From: Hemerocallis citrina
Taxonomy: Eukaryota > Streptophyta > Magnoliopsida > Asparagales > Asphodelaceae
Assembly: GCA_017893485.1 (NCBI GenBank)
Contig: CM030358.1
Span: forward strand, 148,255,363 to 148,319,362
Length of the DNA: 64,000 nucleotides
Direction of reading: 5' to 3'
A model generated the notes under the pieces. That model did not search any database, had not been told where the DNA came from, and worked only from the letters and a program-made list of their open reading frames with translations. The position numbers were made by a program, and so were the translations under genes. Positions 32,219 through 43,681 of this stretch are shown piece after piece. How positions within the stretch are numbered: position 1 is the first letter of the stretch; each line of letters opens with the position of its first letter.

Positions 32219-32536
32219 TATATAGGGGGGTTTTGGATTATTGGGTATTTGGGTAGCGGGTTTGAGGGGGATCCAACTAGAGACTTAGTCAAAATTCATT
32301 AAAAATGGGGAAAAGAGATAGATGAGATGAAACAGTCAATTTCTTCATGAAGAACGACACAAAAGAGCAGAACGAACAGTGCAATTGAAATAAATATTGC
32401 CACCAAAATTGAGTTGAAACAAAAGAATGATTTAATTCGAACTAGAACAAAAGTACAGATCTCAAATTGAATACAAGAATACCAGGAATGAAAATACAGT
32501 AGAAAAAAAATACAGATATGAAAAATAGGAGTTACA

Positions 32537-33287
32537 TGGAAGAAACCTAAATAAAATATACTTATATAAATAATAAAGGACAAAAGTAAATAAACCCTCT
32601 TAAGTTTACCTATTTACTTGTGAAACCTCATTAAGTTTATTTTCAATTAATCACCTAGTAATTGACATCATAACATATTTTAATCTTTTCTTCGGTTCCT
32701 AAAATTATAAATACACCATATACATTTAAATTATTTTTTTTATAGAAAATAACCCATCTCATCCCTCTCTATATTTCTCTTTCTTCTTCCTCCACCAACC
32801 AAACACTCTATCACCAGGACCACCCATCCCCATCATCACCCACCTCCTCCCTCCCCTCTCCTCTTCCACTTCATCCAATTCCTCTACTTCTACCTCATCT
32901 TTAAACTGAACCCTAACCTAATCTTCAAATCTTCAATCTACATACTACTTTTGAATCAGATATAAATTCAAGCACATTAGGTCTTTCTATCTTTGTTCAA
33001 ATTCTTATATGAAATAAAATGAATGACAAAATGTATAAACTCCCTTGTAAACTCCTTCGTCAATTTCAAGTAGTTGGTGACGGTGGGAGTGATCTAAGTG
33101 AAGGCGGGACCGAGGGAGTCGATGAGGCTGGCACGTTGGAGGAAGTGAATGAAATGGATGAGAAGAGGGAGGAGAGGGGGTGGGTCAATGCTGATGATGG
33201 AGGTGGGTGGTTGAGTTTGTGGTGTTTGGTTGGTGGAGGAAGAAGACATAGAGGGAGAGAAAGGGATTAGTTGGGCTAGGATATTAT
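32537..33287. other. Unclassified stretch before the Copia element
   Basis: AT-rich at first, then a pyrimidine-rich stretch (32750-32930) and a purine-rich stretch (33060-33265). An open frame at 33019-33270 is Gly/Glu-rich and low in complexity, with no family motif. The Copia target duplication attat marks its right edge. Confidence 0.4.
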
Positions 33288-33425
33288 TGTTAGATATTAT
33301 AGTCTCACGTTGGGTATTGGGCTAGTTTTGTATTTGGTTTACTCCTATATATCGGAGATATTGTACTCAGTTATTTCTCAATTCAATAATCAGTATTGTT
33401 TTTATCTCTCTGATTTATCTTAACA
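33288..33425 (+). repeat. Copia 5' LTR (138 bp)
   Basis: Begins tgttagatattatag and ends tttatcttaaca. It includes a TATA-like ctcctatatatc and a polyadenylation-like caattcaataatc. Confidence 0.93.
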
Positions 33426-33436
33426 TGGTATCAGAG
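33426..33436 (+). other. Primer-binding site (initiator Met tRNA)
   Basis: tggtatcagag, directly abutting the 5' LTR. It is a perfect match to the common plant Copia primer site. Confidence 0.92.
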
Positions 33437-33479
33437 TGAAGTTATACAAATTTTTTGTTATTCCCAAAACCCTAGAATC

Positions 33480-34210
33480 CCAACAGACAAAAAAAAACCC
33501 CGAAAGAAGAAGAAGTCAATCAGGCTGGTTCCTAAGGAAGAAGAAGAAGCAGCCGATACAGCCCTAAATCCAACATCGATGTCAATCCCCCCGACCTCCA
33601 CTGTCAATCCCTCCGACCATCGTCGGCAAAGAACCCATCACCGTCCAACTCCGCAACCCCTCGCCTCCATCTCCTACTTCGAAACCCTAGACAAACCCAT
33701 CGTCGTCCAACTCCGAAACCCTAGCCGCCCATCTCTTAGGCCACCGCAAATTCCCCCGACCTCCACTATCGTCACCGACCCTAGCCGCCCCTTTCCTCTC
33801 CCACCTCAAACCTTAACCCTACTTCTCAATTTCTCTTCCAATACTCAACCCGAAACCCACCTCAAACCCTACCCACCCACCTGTACTCCACCTATACTGA
33901 ACCCGACCAGAAATCCAATAAGCCTATAACCCAATTCCACAAAACCCTCCTAATACCCTATACCCGAACCCTTTAACCCAAATCCACAACCCCCCCCCCC
34001 CCCCCCCTGTTTTTTTTCTTTTTCTTTTTCTGTTTTTTTAAAAAAGATTCCGAAAAAAATCGAAAATAAAATAAAATTATAGGTACTACTACTTGATGGA
34101 ACCTCGGTCTCTCCCATATATTTTTTCCTCCATCGACTTCCCCGCTGCAACTGCCTCTCGTTCCTTCTCCAGATTCAAACAGCAACAGCGCCACCTTCAG
34201 TTTGCCTCCG
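33480..34210 (+). other. Pro/Ser-rich leader in the gag position
   Basis: Where gag should begin there is GC-rich DNA with open frames rich in Pro, Ser and Thr (SIPPTSTVNPSDHRR, NPSRPSLRPPQIPPTST) and repeats of accctagccgcc, a C18 tract (33990-34007) and a T-rich run. No capsid motif or zinc knuckle is present. It looks like foreign or leader sequence replacing the front of gag. Only the gag tail (SPADWANLQQRLTQLELQL, about 34430) is recognisable. Confidence 0.5.
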
Positions 34211-34419
34211 ACCCCATACCTTCTCCCAGCATCATTTCTCATCCTACCCCACCTCTACTTCCGACATCGGTAGCATGCACCGTCTTGCCCCCTACCCCGA
34301 TCCAGACACCATCAACATCTCCCTACTCATTATGCTCTCAGTCACAGCAACACTAGTCTTATTCCTCCTCTTAGTGCTTCTTTCCTTACATCCTCGGCCA
34401 TGCCCGTTACTCCAGCCTT

Positions 34420-35930
34420 GCCATCTCCTGCTGATTGGGCTAATCTTCAGCAACGCCTCACTCAGCTGGAACTACAGCTCATGGGTCAGTCTATCAATGC
34501 TGGATCCTCTGCTCCTGCATTCTCTGCCACTCCCGATATGAATTCGTTCTGAATTTTAGATTCCGGTGCATCACATCATCTCACTAGTAATCAGACACTG
34601 TTCACCACCTACACTGCACTTTTCTCTAGCTCTCCATTTCTACACACAGCTGATGGCTCACAACTTCTCGTTACACACTCAGGGGCAATTAGCTCTCCTA
34701 CTCTCACATTACCTTATGTTCTTTATGCTCCTTATTTATCCATAAACCTTATTTCTATTAGTGCATTGTGCGATAGTGGTCTTGTCATTACTTTTGACTC
34801 TTTCGGTTGTTCTATTACTGATTCATGTACTAGTGAGGAGTTTGGGTCTGCTAGTCGTCAGGATCGTCTATATCATCTAGATTTTCTTTGTGCAAATCAC
34901 TCTTCTTCTAGTTTTGCCGGTATTGTTTTCTCTGATGCTGATATGACATAGACGTTTAGGTCATATTAGTGTATCTCATCTCCAAACTTTAGCTCGTAGT
35001 GGTGCCCTTGGTTCTCTTACCTTTAAATATTTATCTGATTGTCAGGGTTGTCATTTGGCCAAACACATCGCATTACCCTTTAGTCACAAAAGCACTTCTT
35101 AAACTACCCATCATTTTCAACTTGTTCATTCTGACATATGGGGACCCTCTCTTGTACCTTCGTGAAAATGTTATCTCTATTATGTTGCCTTCATCGATGA
35201 CTTCACTAGACATATATGGGTTTTTCTTATGCGTCAGCGATCTGAGATACCTGATATTTACCGGTTCTTTATGACTGATTCATACTCAGTTCGGTATGCG
35301 CATTAAGACTTTCCGATCGGACGGTGCTCGTGAGTACACTTCCACCACTATGAGATCGATCCTTCAGTCTCACGACACCCTTTTTTAGCAATCATGGCCT
35401 CACACACATGAGTAGAATGGTGTAGCTGAACGCAAGTATCGTCACATTCTTGAGACTGCTCGCGATCTTTTACTATCTTCTTCTGCTCCTCGTTCTTTCT
35501 GGGCTGAAGCTGTCATGATCTCTGTTATTCTTATTAGCATTACTTCCTCGTCTGCCCTAGCTGGTACAATGCCTTATGAGGCTCTTTATCACTCACCTCC
35601 CGACTACAGTATGCTCTGTACCTTTGGGTGCACCTGTTACGTCCTTCTCCCTCCCACTAAGCGCACAAAGCTCTCCTCTCGTGCTGCTAAGTGTGTTCAC
35701 CTAGGTCTCATTTCCGAACACAAAGTTTATTGTTGTTTTGATCTATTGACGGGTCGTGTCCACATTTCTCGACATGTATCCTTTGTGAAAGACTCTCCTT
35801 ACTTACCTGACCCCTCCTCCTGCTCCCCCCCCATGCTAGATTTTTCGATTCCCCAGTTGGTGGTAGCTCTCCGACTTCATCTTTCCACATTCCTTTTGAT
35901 CCCACTCCTCTAGCTCCATTCACATCTCCT
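34420..35930 (+). pseudogene. Copia gag tail, protease and integrase
   Basis: A gag tail runs into the protease, where ILDSGASHHLTSNQ at about 34557 keeps the DSGAS active site but sits just after a stop. Then come LPYVLYAPYLSINLISIS and the integrase zinc site (GHISVSHLQTLAR...CQGCHLAKH, about 34965-35065). The core follows, with VHSDIWGPS (35130), FIDDFTRHIWVF (35200) and the GTMPYEALYH end (35565). Many stops and shifts break it. The C-terminal tail is Pro/Ser-rich (35800-36050). Confidence 0.85.
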
Positions 35931-36199
35931 GCAGTCCTTATACCTATTGTTCCCCCTACTAAAACACCACCCGCATCCCCACAGCTGCCAGCACCCACCC
36001 CACCTACTTCCCCACCAACACATGCACCCCCACACCCTGTCAGTCCACACATCTTCATCAGTCTACACGTTCCACTTCTGGTATCCCTCCGGCTCGTTAT
36101 ACACCTAATGCCACTGGTCCTTTTGACCAGTTTGGTTTTGCCATCATAGCTTCCTACTCACCACAGTTTTATGCATATCTCACTGTTATACACTCTACA

Positions 36200-36896
36200 T
36201 GTGAGCCCAGAACCAATCAAGATGCAATTCAATATCCCGAGTGGCGGAAAGCTATAGCAAAGGAATTCAGTGCATTTGATCAGACTGGTACTTGGGATGT
36301 CATTCTTCTGCTAGAGGGCATTCAACCTATTAGCTGCAAGTGGATCTTCAAGGTTAAATATCAACCTGATGGATCTATTGAGCGGCACAAGGCTCCTCTA
36401 GTAGCCCGAAGATTTACTCAGGAGCATGGTATTGATTATGATGAGACATTTGCTCCCGTTGCATAGATAACTAATTTTACACTCTCCTTGCTGTTGCAGC
36501 CATTCGTCAGTGGTCGTTATACCAGATGGACGTGAAGAATGATTTTTTTATGGTACCTTATTTGAGGTAGTTTATATGGATCCTCCTCCTGGCCTCCCTA
36601 CTCCTCCTCGTCATGTTTGCCGGCTGTGTCGGGCTATATATGGTCTGAAGCAGGTCCCTCGAGCCTGGTTTGAGTGTTTTCGCCTTATCATCACCAAGAC
36701 TGATTTTAGTCAGAGTTCTCAGGACTATTCTATGTTTATGCGGTCATCACCGCAGGGGAGGGTACTTCTACTACTCTATGTTGATGATATGATCATTATT
36801 GGGGATAACTCCGCAGACATTGCATCCACCCAGAAATACCTTCACCAGCAGTTCCATATGAAAGACCTTGGCAGACTACGTTATTTTTGGGTCTAG
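36200..36896 (+). pseudogene. Copia reverse transcriptase
   Basis: Starts with EPRTNQDAIQYPEWRKAIAKEF, then WIFKVKYQPDGSIERHKAPLVA, QEHGIDYDETFAPVA, a broken middle part, RAIYGLKQVPRAWFECF, and the catalytic LLLYVDDMIIIGD (YVDD at about 36778). Stops occur at about 36465 and in the 36530-36580 segment, so it is inactive despite an intact catalytic motif. Confidence 0.9.
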
Positions 36897-37549
36897 AGAT
36901 TGCTCATGGATCTCGGGAGATACTCATTTCTCAACAGAAATACACATCAGATATTATCTCCGCTGCATGCCTCTCTGACAGTCGATCAACCGATACACCC
37001 TTAGAGCTTCATGTGGAACTTCGTCCCACTGATGGTGAACTCCTTCCTGATCCCACTAGATACAGACAGATTGTTGGACAGCTTGTCTACTTATGCATGA
37101 CCAGACCCGATATTGCTCACGCAGTTAGTGTTGTCAGTCAGTTTGTTTTCGCTCTTACGTCAGTTCACTACAGTGCTCTTCTTCGGATTCTCAGATATCT
37201 TCGGGGTACTATTACTCGCTCATTATTCATGCATTCTACATCCAAACTAGAGCTGAGTGTATATTCTGATTCAGATTGGGCAGGTGATCCTACTACCAGA
37301 CGGTCTACCACGGGTTTCTGTCTATTTCTTGTTGATTCGCTGATCTCATGGCGAAGAAAGAACAAGGCAGTTGTTGCATGTTCTTCGACCGAAGCTGAGT
37401 ACAGAGCAATGATAGCTATTACTAGAGAGATTGTTCATATTCGTTGGCTATTATCAGATATGAGTGTCACTCTTTCAGGAACTACTCCTCTTCATTGTGA
37501 TAACCGGAGTGCACTACACATTGCAAGCAACCCGATCTTCCATGAGTGA
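36887..37549 (+). pseudogene. Copia RNase H and pol end
   Basis: A 220-codon open stretch contains QQKYTSDIISAACLSD, YRQIVGQLVYLCMTRPDIAHAV, the RNase H core SVYSDSDWAGDPTTRRSTTG, SWRRKNKAVVACSSTEAEYR and LHCDNRSALHIASNP. The D-E-D residues are present. A stop follows IFHE, but the pol tail (TKHIEIDCHYV) continues in frame to about 37690. This is the best preserved domain of the element. Confidence 0.9.
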
Positions 37550-37749
37550 ACGAAGCATATAGAGATTGATTGTCATTATGTTTGTGAGCGCTTTGAAGCA
37601 GGGACCATTTCACTTCATTTTGTTACCTTTTTACAGCAGACGACAAACTTTTTTTACCAAATCTCATATTGTTCAGAGATTTTGATATTTAGTGGGCAAA
37701 CTCACACTATTTGACACACTGTTTGACCCACCGTGAGTTTGAGAGGGGG

Positions 37750-37882
37750 GATATTATAGTCCCACGTTGGGTATCGAGCTAGTTTTGTATTTGGTTTACT
37801 CCTATATATATGAGATATTGTACTCAGTTATTTTTCAATTCAATAATCAGTATTGTTTTCATCTCTCTGATTTATTTTAACA
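37750..37882 (+). repeat. Copia 3' LTR
   Basis: Begins at gatattatagtcccacg, having lost the first five bases (tgtta) seen in the 5' copy, and ends tttattttaaca. It is preceded by the polypurine tract gagagggggg. Confidence 0.9.
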
Positions 37883-40049
37883 ATTATTATTATTTTTATT
37901 AATATAAAGGGTATAGTGATAATTTCAGCTGTCAAAGAAAATGTAATAACCCTAAAAATAATATCTTTGTTAATGCTTAATTTAATTAATTCCGATTATA
38001 TTGACAGAATTTTATCTTTGATTGAAAAGAAAATGATAGAGATAGACTGAATTGCAAATTTTGATAAGTGAAGGACCAAAATAAAAATTTTGCTCAAATC
38101 ACTGATAGGTCCTCCTTCCTCTCATCCCTTCACCTTCTTCCTTGGGGAAATCCATCTCCTCTTCATTCCTTATACTTATGCGTACCTCCTCATGAATTTT
38201 GGAGGTTGTTCACTACATTGAAAAAATTCCAGGTGGGACTGGTTTGACAACTTAATTTCAATCGGCAACAGGACACATTTTATATTTGGGGTCTAATGTA
38301 CTGCAAACCAGTTAATTCAGATGTAAAATATGTTTTTCTTGATTCTAGATTGAAGTTTTATGAGTCTAATTTTAGAAACATATCAAGTGCTTACAGAGGA
38401 GTTTTGCACAATGTCAGTTGAACGCAGTTTCAAATGCTATATATGTGTGAGAAGTTTATTAACTAGATGAAGATTATTGTCAGTAGCCAGTAATTAAGGT
38501 AAGAGAGGCCTTGATATAACATGCAACATACACGAAATAACATGAGGTTGGTTCTGTAATTAAAAGTAGTAGATGATTTCATTAAAGCTGACTACATGTA
38601 ATAATTAAGTGGTAAATTATATAGGGAAATTCAACTGCAATGTAGGGATCATTGATGTTGGGTGGCATATATAATATACTTAGGAGTTGATGGTAAGGGT
38701 TGGGAGAGATTAAATGCGATATTGCATACTTTTTGAAGTTTTAACGAAATTGAAACTAGATGATAATTTATATGTATATTTGAATGCTAGATTAAGCTAG
38801 ATTTGGAATCACATGGATTCTTTGCCACCATGGATTAGCGTGATACGGCAAGTAAATAGCATATCTTCTCACCTTGAGAAATTCCATATGTGTCTAGTCT
38901 ATACTATCATGATCATGTTTCCTTGTGCAACACTTGCTAGTTTGAAGCATTTAACCAGTATCTACCTGGTAGAAAACTTTGAGTCCATGATGTGGTTGAT
39001 TCCAGATTGTCGTTATCCTCGCTCTGAGTGGATTTGTTCTTGGCATCTCTTGTCGTTGCTTGACCCCAAGGATTAGTGTTCTGGTTCTTGTGTTTAGACA
39101 TTGAATATTGTCTACTTGGTGATGTCTAATAGTTGGGGTCAATTTGTTCTTAATTTACTTCGACAAGTACTCTTTGACATCATGTCCACGTGGTGATGTC
39201 TAATAGTTGTTCATATACAATTAATTTAGTATGTCAATACCTAAATTATTTTCTTGTCGAGTTGTCAATTGATGTTTTAAAATTCTTCTTGGACTTCTAC
39301 TGATGATGATATCTTTGGAGGCTATTGTTGTGATGTTGAGTGAAGGCAAAGGTTGTCTTGATTTGACTGAGCAGAACAACCCCGTAGGCGGCTAAGGTTA
39401 TTGTTAACTAAAATGGGTTAAACCTGAGTGCACCAATTGAACTTTCTGAGAATGGCTGCGAAGTTGATCTGCAACAGAAAGAAAATGAAAAGTGCCTCGA
39501 GGCGTGGGTTGCACTTTCTTTAAAAAACTATTTGGCCGATTCTGAAAATGAATCGTTGATCACCAAATACTTCTCCCGGGATACAACGAGCTTATGTCTA
39601 TAGTGCTGCCTAATGCTCCAATAGCAACACGTACCAACTTGCACCACCTAAATCAAGGTAAAAATAAACCGCTCAAAAATATATTAGAAGAAGAGAAGGA
39701 TTGATGCATTTAATTAAAAACGGCTACATCATAAATATCCTTTAATTCTTGTAACGGCTATAACATAAAACACATTTACTTCTTGAAACAACTAATTATT
39801 AATTAGAAAAAACCTTTTTGATATGTTTGAAATTCGAAAGTTCAAAGAATTAAGGTCCGGCCCGGTCATAGTTTTTATAAATATCTTTCTATATATATAT
39901 ATATTATGTGGAATGTAGGAATTGAACCCCAACCTCATGTCAACTCAAAACTTTAACCGTTGGACCATAAGATAATGTTGTCAATAAAAAAGTGTTTTGA
40001 ATGTATACTTAATTTCAACAGTTACGCATACAAATAATGTATCATGCAA
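37883..40049. other. Unclassified AT-rich DNA
   Basis: No transposon domain or host gene was recognised over 2.1 kb. Open frames at 38813-39076 and 39411-39602 are ordinary in composition. The second reads LSENGCEVDLQQKENEKCLE and lacks a start codon, so it could be part of an old exon, but I recognise no family. A tRNA-like fragment lies at 39905-39985. Confidence 0.4.
39905..39985 (-). repeat. tRNA-derived fragment (SINE-like)
   Basis: On the minus strand an A-box-like tggtccaacggttaaag is followed 37 bp later by a B-box ggggttcaattcc. The arms do not close a full cloverleaf and no intact acceptor stem is seen. It is a tRNA pseudogene or the head of a SINE. Confidence 0.45.
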
Positions 40050-40149
40050 CCAACAATATGAGTGAGTATAACTTGATTAATACAACATGATTCCTTCTCC
40101 TAACTTTAATTGTTTAGCAATCAGTCATATAGAGGAAGAGTAAGAAGAG

Positions 40150-43100
40150 ATGGCTTCCTCCACAGTGCTCCCATGGCTTCCTCTCCTGCTCCCTCTCCCT
40201 CTACCTTTCCCCACCTCCTGAACTTAGCTGCTGCGTCCCCCCACCTCCTATTGGCCTCTCCTTCCATCTCCAAGCTCTCCTCTTTCCGGCAACATCCCTT
40301 CCTTTGTCCCCAAACTCCTAATCTCCGACCACCAAACCAACTTCTGCTACCGAACTTCGGACATCTGGCTCCATTCCCACATGTTATCGGAGTTGGAATT
40401 GAGTGGGTGCGGACCCAATGAAAGGGTCTGCCACACTCCTACCACCCCTACACCTCCCCCAACCTCCGATGCTCCTCCTTCACCTCCTCAAACCTCTGAC
40501 CCTCCGACACCTGCACCCCAACCCCCTGCCCCAAACCCAAACCCTAACCTACGCCCCAACCATACTTAGAGTGAACCCTCTAGGCTCAGAAATGCACTCT
40601 CCCCTCCGCGGGCACATCGAAATGCACTTCATCGACAGGAAGGGAGAGGCATAGATCATCATCACCCTATGGAGGAGCTGCAGCTGAGAGGACGGGCCCA
40701 TAGAAGAACCGGCATAAAAGAACCCCCCCCCCCCATGTTCTAGCATCACGCTCAGCGACAGCTATACGACCGGCTGTACAGCACAGACATGCAACACAGG
40801 AACAACAACAGGAAAAGCTATGCAAGAGAAAGGAGCTACCGCAATGCAACTCACCACCCCCATCATCACAGAGAACAACCTCAACAGGCAAGACAACAAA
40901 ACAATGACAGGGAGGAACTTCAATAGGCAAGACAACACCGTAGTGCAACTCACCATCATCCCCACCATTACAGAAAGCAACTTCAATAGGCAAGACCACA
41001 CCACTGCTCAGTCATCCCACCAAAACCAACATCTCCTATGCACCACCACCTCCCTCCAAATGCTACCACACCCCCAACGAAACCCAACAGTCAACACCAA
41101 TACCACCCTCTTGCATCCTCTTCTTCTCACAACCCCCACCAATCACCGCCAAAGGAGGAGGTCCACGACCCTCTAAAGTCCATCGTCGTATGGGCCCAAC
41201 AGAGGGGTCCAAACGATGAATCTAAAGAGAGTGAGGAACTGGCTCCGACAAGGGAAGTGTCGGAGAGATGGCAAGAAGTTAACCATAAAGGAAAAAGAAA
41301 ATCCAACTCCCCACCTCCATCCCTACTGGATAACAGAAAAAAACCAGAGAAAAGGAAAGTGCAAAACGGTGCCGTGCTTCAACTGCGGTGAGTTGGGATA
41401 CTACTGGACGGAGTGCACCAAAGAAGTGCGATGCCTGAGGTGTATGATGTGGGGTCACATGTCTTACAACTGCACAAATGTCGTCACTTCCAACAACGAC
41501 GACGAGCGACAGGTGTGCAGGGGCAGATCGCCTGACAACCCAACGACGATCAAGCTTGCAAACAGTCTCGCCACAAAAAAAAATGAAGAAAAATGGCTAA
41601 GCCAATGGTGTGCAGTGGCACGGGTGAGATCAGGACGGCCATCGGAGGTCCATCTTCTCCAAGCTTTGAATGCGAGGTGGCCAGTGAAGGTACACTTAGA
41701 TTGGGTTGTTAAGAAAATGTATCACCTTCAGTTTTTGATATCATTCCCTTCGCCACAAAAGATGATAGAGGTCACCGGAATGGCAACGGTGGACTTTGGG
41801 CATTTCAAGATGGAGTTCAAAGCTTGGTCACCGAGCTTTGGTGCAGAACGATCTCAGGGGGAGAGATATTGGATATGGATTCATAACGTACCCTTACATT
41901 TTTGGAAAAAGGAGGCTTTGCAAGAGATAGTCTCCGACTTCAGCTCAGTGGAAGACGTTGATGAGAAGACCGTTCGCCGCTCGAAGATCGTATCAGCTAG
42001 GATATTGATCAGGAGCGGTGACATCTCCTTAACGCCAAGATTCGCAAAAGTTTTCTCCTATGAGGAGTCCTATCTCATCCGCTTTGTACTCGACAAGCGC
42101 GCAGAAACGGAGACAGAACTCACTCCCATCACGTCCCCCATGCCTCCATCCTCCCTCAGAGATGGCCGCACCTACAAACAAGTTGCTTCACCAACATGGG
42201 ATCTCACCATAGACGAGACCCATGAAGTGGAGCGGGCCCATCGAGAGTTGATCAAGGCGACGAGAGGGATGGAAGCTCACCGGGAGCCTACGACAGAGGG
42301 ATCAGAGCGACATGCATCAGGGCAGGACACCGGTGGTCGAGTACGAAGCTTGACCAAGGGATCCAACGGCTAAGATGACCCATCTCCAGATTTGGCTAAT
42401 TTCACAGAGTCAGAGGTAAGCCAGAAAAAGGGGGGGCAGCAGATAGCTCAAAACGGCAATCAACCTCTGCAAGTTGGTGAGGAGAGGCGAAGAGTGGCAC
42501 AGAGAGGGGATTTAGAGCTTGCAGGCCCTAGAAATGGAAAAAACCAACTCCGTTACGACATGTAGAGTACCCCCCCAAAAGGGAAAAAGGTACAAATGTT
42601 GGAGCAGGAGTTGGTAGAGGGCAGTAGCATTAAGGAGAAGATGACGAAAGAAGCGTCGCTTCTGACCAAGGAGTTGGTACCAAAGCAAGTTGGGTCTCAA
42701 AAAAAGAAAAAGTGGTATACTTTGGGTCGAGAACTGGAAAAGGCAGAGCCTATTTTGGGGAAGACGACGAGCAAGCAGGTGCTCGTAGGTAGGGAGGATG
42801 GCCCAAAAGAGAGCGAAACCAAAAAAGGGCTCCATGCTCAGGGAAAGAGGAAGCTCGAAAGGGGTAAGGAGCTCACAGATGAAGACAATAAAGCTTCGAG
42901 GGATAAAGAGATGCATGCATCGAAAGCAGATTTCAATGCCTCGTTCTCTGCCCCAAAAGCATCGGTAACAACGAGCGCCACTCAGAGTGTGCCAGCTAGC
43001 GAAGGGATCAGAGGCGACGGTGCGCTGCAACGGCGGCACAACTTACACTATTGTAAGCCACAGAGTGAAGAATTATTTGAAGAGGGTTTAGACGGGGAAG

Positions 43101-43366
43101 TGGGGAATTTATATGGGCCCAACCAAGGAGGAGATGATGTAGTAATGAGTCCAAACAATTTTGAGGGCGCAAACAAGTGTGTCCCAGTATCACCTCCTTA
43201 TGAAGATGACCGAGAGGATAGGCTTAATCTTGAGGATGATTGTATCTACTCAGAGGGAGAGTTGTTGGACTCAGAAGAAGAGGCGAAAGAGCTCCCGAGT
43301 TCATCACCAGATTTGGTACCGTGCACTTTTCCCCCAACGCAAGCAACGGGTACACGCTCGTCTTAA
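40150..43366 (+). pseudogene. LINE ORF1 (CCHC knuckles then DUF4283)
   Basis: A Pro/Ser-rich start (MASSTVLPWLPLLLP) leads into low-complexity Asn/Gln/His-rich sequence. Two zinc knuckles follow at about 41370-41475: CFNCGELGYYWTEC and CLRCMMWGHMSYNC. A DUF4283-type RNA-binding domain comes next (about 41580-42090: WLSQWCAVARV, FLISFPSPQKMIEV, YWIWIHNVPLHFW). In many plant L1 proteins the knuckle comes after DUF4283; here it is in front. After a stop at 42373, a second frame (42596-43366) is Lys/Glu-rich with an acidic end (DSEEEAKEL). The protein would bind the LINE RNA. Confidence 0.8.
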
Positions 43367-43399
43367 AGTGATACAGGTCTCAGGGTTCACAAGAGGGCT

Positions 43400-43675
43400 A
43401 TGGAGGAGTCCTTAGATGACTATTTGGAGATTGCGGGAGCCGCTAAAGCGGCTAAAACAAGCGTCGGAGGTACAGGCTCTTTCCTAGCTTCAGTTTTTAA
43501 TTTCATGACCGATACTGAAATTTTTTATCTAGCCGAAACCTGTGGTCTTGCGGTTAACGATATAGACAGAAACGCACGGTTCCTTAATCAAATTAGAGGG
43601 TGGGAGACTGATAGGGTTAGTCTTATTTTGGACTCGAACGTAAAAACGAGTCACATACCCCCCCCCCCCCAATAA
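43400..43675 (+). pseudogene. End of LINE ORF1
   Basis: MEESLDDYLEIAGAAKAAKTS and VNDIDRNARFLNQIRGWETD, ending in a Pro run encoded by a C13 tract (43658-43670), 6 bp before the ORF2 start at 43682. It is probably the tail of ORF1 after a frame change near 43366. No domain was recognised. Confidence 0.5.
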
Positions 43676-43681
43676 TAATTA

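Larger units (their letters stand above)
28976..32536 (-). mobile_element. Solo LTR, Tekay-like (3.56 kb)
   Basis: Plus-strand ends are tgtcacgccccgcttcc and aggagttaca, flanked by a perfect 5-bp duplication tggaa (28971-28975 and 32537-32541). On the minus strand it begins TGTAACTCC and ends GGGGCGTGACA, like the other long LTRs. A TATA box (ctatataacc) lies at 32225-32218 on the minus strand, followed by a GC-rich leader. It contains a TCAAGT-rich simple repeat, a double inverted repeat and telomere-like runs. Its sequence body differs from the other LTRs, so it is a separate family. Confidence 0.85.
33288..37882 (+). mobile_element. Copia retrotransposon with very short LTRs
   Basis: LTRs of only 138 bp (33288-33425) and about 133 bp (37750-37882) flank a 4.3-kb interior. 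The target duplication attat is perfect (33283-33287 and 37883-37887). A perfect primer-binding site (tggtatcagag, 33426-33436) follows the 5' LTR, and a purine tract (tttgagagggggg) precedes the 3' LTR. The LTRs differ at about 8 of 133 sites, so the insertion is moderately old. Order is protease, integrase, reverse transcriptase, RNase H, as in Copia. Gag is mostly missing and pol is full of stops. Confidence 0.93.

Noticed and set aside
33019..33270. Gly/Glu-rich open frame as a small gene
   Set aside because: Purine-rich DNA of low complexity with no recognisable domain, directly before a Copia insertion.
40110..41176. Separate host gene at the start of the second LINE
   Set aside because: It lies inside the 14-bp target duplications and leads into LINE ORF1.
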